Below are positions 1 to 6,847 of a DNA stretch of 13,853 nt, piece by piece (position 1 is the stretch's first letter; each line of letters opens with the position of its first letter). The notes beneath the pieces are model-generated. The model made no database searches. It saw nothing but the letters and a program-made list of their open reading frames with translations, and was not told the DNA's origin. A program made the position numbers and the translations under genes. Location: NCBI GenBank assembly GCA_031396505.1, contig JANNKX010000388.1, positions 1 through 13,853 of the forward strand, read 5' to 3'. Source of the stretch: JAAFHS01 sp031396505. Lineage in GTDB: Bacteria; Pseudomonadota; Alphaproteobacteria; Rhodobacterales; Rhodobacteraceae.

Positions 1-699
1 GACCGCAACTTTGCCGAAGATCACGCCGTCATGGGTGGCCTTGCCCGGTTCAACGACACACCTGTGATGGTGATCGGTCATGAAAAGGGCCATGACACCA
101 AATCGCGCATCGAACGCAATTTTGGCATGGCGCGGCCAGAAGGGTATCGCAAGGCGATCCGTCTGATGGATCTTGCGCACCGGTTCAACATTCCCGTCAT
201 CACGCTGGTCGATACTCCCGGCGCCTATCCCGGCAAAGGGGCCGAGGAACGCGGTCAGGCCGAGGCGATTGCATCATCCACCGCAAAATGTCTCGAAATC
301 GGCGTCCCGCTGATTTCGGTGATCGTGGGCGAAGGCGGGTCGGGTGGTGCTGTCGCATTCGCCACGGCCAACCGCGTGGCGATGCTGGAACATTCGGTCT
401 ATTCCGTCATCAGCCCCGAAGGCTGTGCATCGATCCTGTGGAAAGACGCCGAGAAAATGCGCGAGGCGGCCGCGGCGTTGCGGCTGACGGCACAAGATCT
501 GCAAAAGCTGGGCGTGATCGACCGGATCATCAAGGAACCGATGGGCGGCGCACAGCGTGGCCGCAAGGACACGATTGATGCCGTGGGCAAGGCGATTGAA
601 ACCATGCTGAAGGAACTGTCGGGTAAGAAACCTGATGCCTTGATCAAGGATCGCAGGACCAAGTACCTGGAAATGGGGTCAAAGGGCCTTGCTGCATGA
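1..699 (+). CDS. accA: Acetyl-CoA carboxylase carboxyltransferase subunit alpha (5' end missing)
   Basis: AccA pairs with AccD in the carboxyltransferase half of acetyl-CoA carboxylase. It moves the carboxyl group from carboxybiotin to acetyl-CoA to give malonyl-CoA, the first committed step of fatty-acid synthesis in the cytoplasm. The frame is open from base 1 and the window holds the last 232 residues; family members are about 320 residues, so roughly 85-90 N-terminal residues lie outside. Visible family motifs are VIGHEKG, RNFGMARPEGYRKA, DTPGAYPG (residues 71-78 of the visible part) and GEGGSGGA (110-117), the last two lying in the crotonase-like core that shapes the CoA and carboxyl sites. 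The Met at base 31 lies inside the conserved domain and is not the start. The TGA stop overlaps the ATG of the next gene by 4 nt. No oddities are seen. Confidence 0.97.
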   Translation, partial: DRNFAEDHAVMGGLARFNDTPVMVIGHEKGHDTKSRIERNFGMARPEGYRKAIRLMDLAHRFNIPVITLVDTPGAYPGKGAEERGQAEAIASSTAKCLEIGVPLISVIVGEGGSGGAVAFATANRVAMLEHSVYSVISPEGCASILWKDAEKMREAAAALRLTAQDLQKLGVIDRIIKEPMGGAQRGRKDTIDAVGKAIETMLKELSGKKPDALIKDRRTKYLEMGSKGLAA

Positions 700-1010
700 A
701 CCCGTGGGTTCTTGTCGTTATCGCCGGGCTGATGGAAACGGGCTGGGCCCTTGGCCTGAAATACTCTGACGGTTTTTCGAAACCCCTGCCATCTGTCCTG
801 ACAGTGATTGGCGCAGTGGCAAGCTTCTGGATACTCTCGCTTGCCATGAAAGACCTGCCGGTCGGCACCGCCTATGCCGTCTGGGTGGGCATCGGGGCCG
901 TTGGCACGGCGATTGCCGCCGTGTTCCTGTTCAACGAACCCGTCAACGCGATGCGCATCCTCGGCATCGGCCTTATCATATCCGGCATCATCACCCTGAA
1001 ACTTGCTTGA
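696..1010 (+). CDS. sugE: Small multidrug resistance family transporter, SugE/Gdx type
   Basis: A 104-residue, four-helix inner-membrane protein of the SMR family. These work as antiparallel dimers exchanging a cation for protons; the SugE/Gdx branch is known to export guanidinium and some quaternary ammonium compounds. The essential membrane glutamate is E14 in GLMETGWALGLKYSDGF, and the segment AMKDLPVGTAYAVW followed by GIGAVG is much closer to SugE/Gdx than to EmrE. The ATG overlaps the accA stop (ATGA, 696-699), and an AAAGGG at 681-686, nine nucleotides upstream, is a plausible ribosome site inside accA, so translation is probably coupled to accA. No separate leader or guanidine riboswitch can fit in front of it. 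The family is firm; the guanidinium substrate is inferred from subtype motifs. Confidence 0.9.
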   Translation: MNPWVLVVIAGLMETGWALGLKYSDGFSKPLPSVLTVIGAVASFWILSLAMKDLPVGTAYAVWVGIGAVGTAIAAVFLFNEPVNAMRILGIGLIISGIITLKLA

Positions 1011-1015
1011 GCCGC

Positions 1016-1948
1016 TTAGAGCAGGGGTCTGTCGTCCCACCGAAAAAAGCGTTGCATCGCTGTCCAGATACTGTCCATCGGCAGGTAAACCAACGCGCGC
1101 GGCGGACGGCCTGCATGCGCATCGCATTCCGCCATTACCAGATCGGCCATCTTGTCGCCCAGCCATGCCGTCACCAGTCGCCCCTGCGACACCCGGTCCA
1201 TATTTGTAGTGCGTGTCATCTGCGTGCCTGTTCCATCCAGCGAAAAGGTAATATGGATCACAAAACTGGTGGGCGAGCCCGGATCTGCATCCACCGCCCG
1301 CTGTGGCACAGCCATCACGGATTGCGACAGGTCCCCCTCATCCAATTCCTTCACCCGCGTGATCGTTGTAACATCTACGATGGCACCGTTGTTCGGATCC
1401 GGTGCCCTGCCCATGCTCCGTTCTTCCCAAAACCCGTCCCACCCCACCGGGCCTGTGGTCGCCAGCAAGGATTGCTTGTCCGGTTCGAACGAAAACCGTG
1501 CCCGCGCAACATCAAGGGGCATCGGCACGTAATGCTGCGATGTGCTGGTATAGTTGCGCCGCACAATCCGGTCCAGCGGGAATAACACTGCAGCCCCGAT
1601 CAGCGGTGCACCCAACAGCCAGATCAGCGGGCCGAACATGACTACCAGAACAATGCCCAACCCCTGCCGATCGTCCGTTGCCGTCATATAGATGCTGAAC
1701 GGGATCACCATTGCCAGTATCACGCCCGTGCCAACCGCATATGTCAGCGTTCCGCCCACATCATGCGGCCAGCGCAGCGTCATCGCCATCAGTGCGGTGG
1801 CAAACACGACGAATAACCCAACCAGCGCAGCCGGTTGCGCCAAAGGCCCGTCAAAGCCCGCAATCCACGTCCCCGCCGCAAGGCCCGTCAAAACCAGCAT
1901 CATGCAGATAATCAACAAACGCCGCAGCCGAAAAATTCGGTAACCCAT
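1016..1948 (-). CDS. Unrecognised membrane protein with four N-terminal helices and a soluble C-terminal domain
   Basis: I do not recognise a family. The 310-residue protein has four strongly hydrophobic segments at about residues 11-30, 39-57, 68-88 and 97-124. The last is followed by basic residues (LDRIVRRN), which suggests that the remaining ~185 residues are cytoplasmic. That domain is polar, with alternating beta-like stretches and no visible catalytic or metal motif. Two ATGs compete. The one at 1954 directly abuts AAGGG and has no spacer; the one at 1948 has AAGGG six or seven nucleotides upstream and is preferred. The stop is 5 bp from the convergent sugE stop. It begins 41 bp after the tfoX-like stop with no hairpin between, so it may be the last gene of the ftsE transcript. 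Confidence 0.72.
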   Translation of the reverse strand: MGYRIFRLRRLLIICMMLVLTGLAAGTWIAGFDGPLAQPAALVGLFVVFATALMAMTLRWPHDVGGTLTYAVGTGVILAMVIPFSIYMTATDDRQGLGIVLVVMFGPLIWLLGAPLIGAAVLFPLDRIVRRNYTSTSQHYVPMPLDVARARFSFEPDKQSLLATTGPVGWDGFWEERSMGRAPDPNNGAIVDVTTITRVKELDEGDLSQSVMAVPQRAVDADPGSPTSFVIHITFSLDGTGTQMTRTTNMDRVSQGRLVTAWLGDKMADLVMAECDAHAGRPPRALVYLPMDSIWTAMQRFFRWDDRPLL

Positions 1949-1989
1949 TACCATCCCTTGAAACTTATCCGAACGACGGTGAGTGCGTT

Positions 1990-2304
1990 CTACTTCTTCT
2001 TCGGTTTCGGCGCCGGCACCTCTGCTGCGACCTGACGAAACAGCCGCGCCATCAGGTCCATATCATCCAGTGCAGCATCAATCATAAGATGTGGCTTGGC
2101 CCCCGGATAAGGTCGGCCCAGATCGCAATCTGGCAACAGTGCCACCGCCCCTTTGGTCGGTTTCACAAACAGCCTGTCATCGCAAACCAGCGCCACCACC
2201 CGACCATCCAGATACAGCGCATATTCACCAAACATCGCCCGCGCCGTGACCGCGTCAGGCAGGGTATCCAGCAGGTGCGCAATGGTTTGCGGTGATGTGG
2301 CCAT
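1990..2304 (-). CDS. TfoX N-terminal-domain protein
   Basis: A 104-residue protein matching the TfoX/Sxy N-terminal domain. The hallmark pattern is RAMFGEYALYLDGRVVALVCDDRLFVKP at residues 22-49, followed by a YPGAKPH-type segment. Full-length TfoX/Sxy of gammaproteobacteria co-activates competence genes with CRP and carries an extra C-terminal domain. This protein has only the N-terminal domain and ends in a lysine-rich tail (PKPKKK). Such stand-alone copies are common in alphaproteobacteria and their role is unknown, so a competence function should not be assumed. The ATG is preceded by AGGGGA at a good distance. It starts 3 bp after the acyltransferase stop, so co-transcription is very likely. 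Confidence 0.87.
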   Translation of the reverse strand: MATSPQTIAHLLDTLPDAVTARAMFGEYALYLDGRVVALVCDDRLFVKPTKGAVALLPDCDLGRPYPGAKPHLMIDAALDDMDLMARLFRQVAAEVPAPKPKKK

Positions 2305-2307
2305 CGC

Positions 2308-3036
2308 TTATCCCCTGAACCCCGCCTCGGCCATCAACGCATTCGATGCGCCCTCGACCTCCGCTTCCAGCCGCGCCATGAATTGCGGCACGGGCAACCC
2401 CGGTTCAATCGCAGGCAAAAACTCCACCACCGCCAGCCCCGGATGGCGCAGCAGACCCCGCTTGGGCCAGAATATCCCGACATTCGTGCCTACCGGCACG
2501 CAAGGCTGGCCAAGCTGTTCATACAAAAGCCCGGTCCCGACCTTGTAGGCCAGCTTTGCACCCGGTGCCACGCGCGTGCCTTGCGGATAGATGATGATCT
2601 GCCCCGGATGGGTCGCCCCGCGGGCCACATCCTCTTTCATCTTGGCAATCGCCTGTCCGCGCTTGCCCCGGTTGACGAACACGCATCCCAGCCGCATCGC
2701 ATATTGCCCAAGGATCGGAGAATACATCAATTCCCGCTTCATGATGAACTTGCCCTGCGGCACCGCCGTAAAGATCATCATGATATCGAGAAAGCTTTGG
2801 TGTTTGGCCGCCACCACCACTTCGCCTTGCGGTGGCGTGCCCCGCACCTCGCAGCGCAGCCCGCACAGCACCCGCAGCGTGAAGAACACCCAGCGGCTAA
2901 AGCTTTTGCAAGCTGAATAGGCCCCCGCCCTGCTGAACATCGCCCAGGGTGCCCAGACCAGTCCGATCACCGCCATGGCCAGATACATCTGCACGATGAA
3001 AATCACCGATAACGGCCATTGCAACCAAGATCTCAT
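2308..3036 (-). CDS. PlsC-like lysophospholipid acyltransferase (1-acylglycerol-3-phosphate O-acyltransferase family)
   Basis: A 242-residue member of the LPLAT/PlsC family, which acylates lysophosphatidic acid or a related lysolipid at the inner membrane. A hydrophobic helix lies at about residues 8-32. Block I is HQSFLD (H79, D84, the HX4D charge-relay pair), block II is GCVFVNRG (117-124), block III is YPQGTR (150-155), and block IV is around CVPVGTN (179-185). Block III normally reads (F/Y)PEGTR; here the glutamate is glutamine. The ATG at 3036 overlaps the ftsX stop as ATGA and has AAGGA 8 nt upstream, so it is preferred over an upstream in-frame ATG at 3129 that would lie deep in ftsX. 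The exact lysolipid substrate cannot be told from sequence. Confidence 0.9.
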   Translation of the reverse strand: MRSWLQWPLSVIFIVQMYLAMAVIGLVWAPWAMFSRAGAYSACKSFSRWVFFTLRVLCGLRCEVRGTPPQGEVVVAAKHQSFLDIMMIFTAVPQGKFIMKRELMYSPILGQYAMRLGCVFVNRGKRGQAIAKMKEDVARGATHPGQIIIYPQGTRVAPGAKLAYKVGTGLLYEQLGQPCVPVGTNVGIFWPKRGLLRHPGLAVVEFLPAIEPGLPVPQFMARLEAEVEGASNALMAEAGFRG

Positions 3037-3923
3037 GTCAGTGTCCTTAAACGGCGCATCGCCGCCATGCGCGTTGCCACAAATGCAATGACCGCCGCCG
3101 TCGGTGGCAGCACGAAGGGCCATAACCAACCGACACCCTGAAACCCAAGTCCGGTCATGAACGCCCCGGCGGCATCGGTTGCTGGCAATAGTGCCACCCC
3201 GATCAACCCAGCCAGTGCCCCGACACTCGCCCCCACCAGCGCCCGAATGGTAAACCGCCGCACGAACGCCCGCGCGATATAGCTGTCTTTGGCCCCGACC
3301 AACCGCAAAACCCGGATCACCTGCGCATTGGCCGCAAGTGCCGCATTGGCCGCAAGCGCAATCATCGCGGCCATCGCCCCCATAATCAGCGCAATCGATA
3401 AAATACCCAACAACCGCAAGCGTTCCGCCGCAACCGCCAGCGGCGCGCGCCAGCGTGTGTGATCATCCAGCAAGGCACCCGGTGCCTCGGCCGCAAGGCG
3501 TTGTCGCAACCCTTCGCCGTCATAACCCGTGCCGTCCTCGGTCACCTCGATCAGCCTTGGCAGGGCCAATGCATCCAGCGGCAGGTCCGGCCCGAACCAC
3601 GGGGCCAGCAACGCGCGTTCTTCCGCATCCGTCAGGGCCCGGGCCGTTGCAATGCCCGGTGTCTGCGCCAGCAGGTCAAGCACGGCCTGCGTCTGCAACC
3701 CGATCTGATCAGCCGGCGCTGAAATCCGGATCGTGGCCGTGTTTGTCAACCCCGCCGACCATCGTTCGGCCAACCGCCCCGCTGCGAGTGACAGCGCAAT
3801 CGCGAACACTGCCAGAAATGCCATCGCCCCGGCCGTGAAACTGGTCAGCGTCGCCGTATACCCCGATGGCGGCACGACGCGGTCACTGTGCCGATCGGTT
3901 TTCAACAGATCCAGCAGGCTCAT
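3033..3923 (-). CDS. ftsX: Cell-division protein FtsX
   Basis: A 296-residue membrane subunit of the FtsEX complex. FtsEX is an ABC-like system that does not transport but uses ATP hydrolysis by FtsE to activate periplasmic peptidoglycan hydrolases at the septum. The topology fits the family: a short cytoplasmic N-terminus, helix 1 at about 28-49, a large periplasmic loop to about 168, then helices at about 170-195, 225-247 and 265-286. The conserved segment IRVLRLVGAKDSYIARAFVRRF (203-224) is the cytoplasmic coupling region typical of FtsX. The start ATG overlaps the ftsE stop by 4 nt and the TGA overlaps the acyltransferase ATG by 4 nt. The protein is divergent in sequence, as FtsX usually is, but the pairing with ftsE makes the call firm. 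Confidence 0.93.
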   Translation of the reverse strand: MSLLDLLKTDRHSDRVVPPSGYTATLTSFTAGAMAFLAVFAIALSLAAGRLAERWSAGLTNTATIRISAPADQIGLQTQAVLDLLAQTPGIATARALTDAEERALLAPWFGPDLPLDALALPRLIEVTEDGTGYDGEGLRQRLAAEAPGALLDDHTRWRAPLAVAAERLRLLGILSIALIMGAMAAMIALAANAALAANAQVIRVLRLVGAKDSYIARAFVRRFTIRALVGASVGALAGLIGVALLPATDAAGAFMTGLGFQGVGWLWPFVLPPTAAVIAFVATRMAAMRRLRTLT

Positions 3924-4600
3924 AAATCTGCACCCGCCAATTGAATGCGCCTGTCCTTGATCCGCAAAACGCGTGCTGCGACAAGTGCCTTGGCTTGTCG
4001 GATCAGGTTCATGTCATGCGTGGCGATCAGGATCGTCTTGCCCATCTTGTTAAGCTCGACCAACAACGTCAGCAGGCGCAACGACATCTCCCAGTCCAGA
4101 TTGCCCGTCGGCTCATCCGCAAGGATCACGTCCGGGTCCATGATCACCGCCCGCGCCACTGCCGCCCGTTGCCGTTCACCCCCAGACAGCGACGGTGGCA
4201 GCGCATCGGCCATGGGTGCCAGCCCCACCCACGACAGCAGGTCCGTCAGATCTTTTACCGGCGTCCCGCGCCCCGCAACCGTCAACGGCAAGGTGACATT
4301 CGTTGCCAATGGCAGATGGTCAAGGAACTGGCAGTCTTGATGCACAACCCCAATCCTGCGGCGCGTCAGGGCCACTTCGTCGCGTTTCAATCCCAAGACA
4401 TCACGGTCAAACAGCGTCACCTTGCCTTCCGTCGGGAAGAGTTCTGCATAACACAACTTCAGAAACGTGGATTTTCCCGCCCCAGATGGCCCGGTCAGAA
4501 AATGAAATGACCCCGGCGCCAATCGCAGCGAAATTTCCGACAGCAATTCCCCCCCGCCATAGCTATAGGCCACATTCTCGAACGAAATCACTGCCCGCAC
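3920..4600 (-). CDS. ftsE: Cell-division ATP-binding protein FtsE
   Basis: A 226-residue ABC ATPase, cytoplasmic partner of FtsX. All nucleotide-site motifs are present: Walker A GPSGAGKST (37-45), Q-loop Q88, signature LSGGE (138-142), Walker B VILADEP (158-164), D-loop GNLD (166-169) and switch H195. The sequence ENVAYSYGGGELL near the N-terminus and the immediate overlap with ftsX identify FtsE rather than a LolD-type ATPase. The start is a GTG at 4600 with AAGGG only two nucleotides upstream. A second in-frame GTG at 4591, eleven nucleotides from the same AAGGG, would give a protein beginning M-ISFENV, as many FtsE proteins do. The two starts differ by three residues and cannot be settled here. 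Confidence 0.95.
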   Translation of the reverse strand: MRAVISFENVAYSYGGGELLSEISLRLAPGSFHFLTGPSGAGKSTFLKLCYAELFPTEGKVTLFDRDVLGLKRDEVALTRRRIGVVHQDCQFLDHLPLATNVTLPLTVAGRGTPVKDLTDLLSWVGLAPMADALPPSLSGGERQRAAVARAVIMDPDVILADEPTGNLDWEMSLRLLTLLVELNKMGKTILIATHDMNLIRQAKALVAARVLRIKDRRIQLAGADL

Positions 4601-4767
4601 TACCCTTTTGTCACGCCGTTTGTGGCAGAATTGCCCAAGGCACAGCGGGTTTCAATCCGTGTTGATGGAGACGTTAACGACAAAGGCTTCCAGAACGCGA
4701 GATAAGCCGCTAGAACAGCAACAAGAAATGTGGCGTTGCGCGATTTTTGTCTGCAAGGGCGGGACGT
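4601..4767. promoter_or_regulatory. Divergent intergenic region between ftsE and the zinc-ribbon gene
   Basis: These 167 bp separate two divergent genes and must hold the promoter for the ftsE block and one for the zinc-ribbon gene. An AAGGG next to the ftsE GTG and an AAGGGC at 4755-4760 before the zinc-ribbon ATG are the ribosome sites. I could not find a convincing -35/-10 pair on either strand and no clear operator, so only the regulatory role as such is inferred. Confidence 0.45.
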
Positions 4768-5574
4768 ATGCGGCTGATTTGCCCAAACTGTGATGCACAA
4801 TACGAAGTTGATGATGCAGCCATTCCCGTGGCAGGTCGCGATGTGCAGTGTTCAAGCTGCGGCCACGGCTGGTTTCAGGCCCACCCCGAGGTCGAAGCCG
4901 AACAGGCCGCCGAGGCCGCGCTGCACGATGCGCCGCAAAGCGAAAGTGTGGCTGTTGCGGCGGCGGCCGTACCGGAAACCGCCGTTGCTGATGTCGTGCC
5001 CGATGCCTTGCCACAAGCCCGCCAGATCGACGAGGCCGTGCTGAATGTGCTGCGCGAAGAGGCCGAACGCGAAATGATCGCCCGACGGCTGGAAGCCGAA
5101 GCCCCAATTGAAACCCAAACAGACCTTGGCATTGATGATGCCGCTGCCGCGGCCCCGATGGCGGCTTCTGCGCGCCACATCGCCCGCATGAAAGGCGAAG
5201 ATCCCGATGCGGAACCTGAAGTCAAACGCGAGCTAAGCCGGCGTGAAATGCTGCCCGACATCGAAGAAATCAACTCGTCATTGCGGCCCGGCGATGTCGC
5301 GATTGACAGCGATGGTGAAACATTCGAAATCGTGCAACGTCCCCGCCCGCGCACCGGGTTTCGCAGTGGCTTTGTTCTGATGGTGCTGCTGGCGGTGGCC
5401 GTGGTCGCAATGTACGTGATGGCCCCGCGCATTGCCGAACAGATACCCGCCGCCAGGCCGGCCCTCGATGGCTATGTCGCCGCCGTTGACAGCGCACGCG
5501 CCTGGCTGGATACCGCGACCCGTCGCGTGGTGGACAGCCTGCAAGGCCTTGCCGGGGCCAGCGACGCCCCCTGA
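4768..5574 (+). CDS. MJ0042-type zinc-ribbon protein with a single membrane helix
   Basis: A 268-residue protein with an N-terminal zinc ribbon of the MJ0042 type: CPNC (5-8) and CSSC (28-31), giving CxxC-X19-CxxC. A long acidic, alanine-rich linker follows, then a conserved-looking motif MLPDIEEINSSLR (about 161-173), a single transmembrane helix at about 202-219 and a ~50-residue tail. With the ribbon at the N-terminus and basic residues (RPRPR) before the helix, the ribbon should be cytoplasmic and the tail periplasmic. The ATG at 4768 is chosen because it directly precedes the ribbon and has AAGGGC 7 nt upstream; an upstream TTG at 4747 would overlap that site. It is divergent from ftsE, an arrangement I recall from Rhodobacteraceae genomes. 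No function is known to me. Confidence 0.85.
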   Translation: MRLICPNCDAQYEVDDAAIPVAGRDVQCSSCGHGWFQAHPEVEAEQAAEAALHDAPQSESVAVAAAAVPETAVADVVPDALPQARQIDEAVLNVLREEAEREMIARRLEAEAPIETQTDLGIDDAAAAAPMAASARHIARMKGEDPDAEPEVKRELSRREMLPDIEEINSSLRPGDVAIDSDGETFEIVQRPRPRTGFRSGFVLMVLLAVAVVAMYVMAPRIAEQIPAARPALDGYVAAVDSARAWLDTATRRVVDSLQGLAGASDAP

Positions 5575-5581
5575 TATCAGG
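5570..5581. repeat. 12-bp perfect palindrome holding both convergent stop codons
   Basis: CCTGATATCAGG is its own reverse complement. The TGA of the zinc-ribbon gene (5572-5574) and the TGA of the polyprenyl synthase on the other strand (5579-5577) are the two halves, with only TA between them beyond the shared symmetry. As an RNA it would be only a weak hairpin with no U-tract, so a terminator role is doubtful. Confidence 0.6.
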
Positions 5582-6578
5582 TCAGGCGCGCCACCACGTA
5601 ATCAGCAAGATCGGCCAGCATTGGCCGCACCGGATGATCCGGCAGCACGGACAGCGCCTCACGCGCCCGTGCCGCCCACATCACCGCATCGTTTCGTGCT
5701 GCCGTCATCGCGCCGTGGCGGTCCATGATCTGCATCGCCAGCGCCAGATCGCCCTCAACCTGTGCGCCCTTTTCGATCACACGTACCCAGAACGCGCGCT
5801 CCTCGGCGCTGGCCAGCGCCACCGCCTTGATCACCGGCAGCGTCACCTTGCGTTCACGGAAATCGTCACCGGTGTTCTTGCCGATTGCATCCGCCGATCC
5901 GCCGTAATCCAGCAGATCATCCACAATCTGAAACGCAATCCCCAATGCATCGCCATAAACGCGCAAGGCGGCTACCTGATCTTCGGGTGCCTTCGCGATG
6001 ATCCCGCCCACCTCTGTCGCCGCCGCAAACAGTGCCGCCGTCTTACCGCGCACCACTTGCAGATAAATCGCCTCGTCCGTTGCCAGATCCTGCGCTGCGG
6101 TCAGTTGCAGCACCTCGCCTTCCGCAATCGTGGCCGACGCATCCGCAAGAACATCCAGCACCCGCAATGACCCGGTTTCCACCATCAACTGGAAACTGCG
6201 CGCAAACAGGTAATCGCCCACCAGCACCGATGACTTGTTATCCCACAACAGGTTCGCCGTCGGTTTGCCACGCCGCCGGTGGCTTTCGTCCACAACATCA
6301 TCATGCAGCAAGGTCGCCGTGTGAATAAATTCAACCGTCGCGGCCAGATGAACGTGAAACGGCCCGTCATAGCCGCACAGTCGCGCCGCAGCCAGCGTCA
6401 GCATCGGGCGCAGCCGTTTGCCTCCCGCCTCGACCAGATGGGCGGTCACTTGCGGAATGCGCGGTGCATGCTTGCTCGCCATGCGGTCACGGATCAACGC
6501 GTTGACGGCACCCATGTCGCCAGTCAGATATGTGGCCAGCCGGTCATGTGGCTTTTGTGATACGTCGTCCAATCCCAT
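5577..6578 (-). CDS. ispB: Polyprenyl diphosphate synthase (probable all-trans octa-/decaprenyl diphosphate synthase)
   Basis: A 333-residue trans-prenyltransferase that condenses isopentenyl diphosphate units onto an allylic primer to make the long side chain of ubiquinone. Motifs in order: GGKRLRP (52-58), the first aspartate-rich motif DDVVD (93-97) in LLHDDVVDE, a GKT (178-180), and the second aspartate-rich motif DDLLD (220-224) in FQIVDDLLDY, followed by GKNTGDDFRERKVTLP (233-248). Length and motifs fit the IspB/DdsA long-chain group rather than the shorter IspA farnesyl synthase. The product length (C40 or C50) is not predictable by eye. An ATG at 6578 with AGG 7 nt upstream is preferred over a GTG at 6584 that nearly touches that AGG. 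The gene is divergent from the DUF2007 gene. Confidence 0.93.
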   Translation of the reverse strand: MGLDDVSQKPHDRLATYLTGDMGAVNALIRDRMASKHAPRIPQVTAHLVEAGGKRLRPMLTLAAARLCGYDGPFHVHLAATVEFIHTATLLHDDVVDESHRRRGKPTANLLWDNKSSVLVGDYLFARSFQLMVETGSLRVLDVLADASATIAEGEVLQLTAAQDLATDEAIYLQVVRGKTAALFAAATEVGGIIAKAPEDQVAALRVYGDALGIAFQIVDDLLDYGGSADAIGKNTGDDFRERKVTLPVIKAVALASAEERAFWVRVIEKGAQVEGDLALAMQIMDRHGAMTAARNDAVMWAARAREALSVLPDHPVRPMLADLADYVVARLT

Positions 6579-6631
6579 TCCCACGCCTAACGCTCTCGAC
6601 TTTGCCCGTCAGTGCCGCATAACCTTGCCGG

Positions 6632-6847
6632 ATGAAAGAGCTTCTGCGCACAACCGACCCAACCGTGATCGCCTTTGCCAAAGCCCTGCTGCAGGGCGAG
6701 GATATAGCGGTGTTCGAGCTTGACGTCCACATGAGCATCCTTGACGGGTCACTTGGTATTTTGCCACGGCGTCTGATGGTGGCCGACCGCGATCATTTCA
6801 TGGCGCGGATCGTGCTGACCGACAATGACATTGATCCGGGGGTCTAG
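6632..6847 (+). CDS. DUF2007 domain protein
   Basis: A 71-residue protein that fits the DUF2007 family: an N-terminal KELLRTTDPTVIAFAKALLQGEDI segment, a central VFELDVHMS and a C-terminal R-L-M-V stretch. The family forms small alpha/beta proteins sometimes called putative signal-transducing proteins; no biochemical role is established. There is no good Shine-Dalgarno before the ATG, only CCTTGCCGG. The TAG stop directly abuts the GTG of the downstream methyltransferase, so the two are probably translated from one message. The promoter must lie in the 53 bp shared with the divergent ispB gene or overlap its 5' end. Confidence 0.85.
   Translation: MKELLRTTDPTVIAFAKALLQGEDIAVFELDVHMSILDGSLGILPRRLMVADRDHFMARIVLTDNDIDPGV

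Noticed and set aside
399..1166. 255-codon open frame on the minus strand opposite accA and sugE
   Set aside because: It covers two well-supported genes and its translation is low-complexity and unlike any family.
1990..2304. Competence regulator role for the TfoX-like protein
   Set aside because: Only the N-terminal TfoX domain is present and no competence genes are nearby, so the role is not supported.
3037..3129. N-terminal extension of the acyltransferase to an ATG at 3129
   Set aside because: It would overlap ftsX by about 97 bp; the ATG at 3036 has a good ribosome site and an ATGA overlap.
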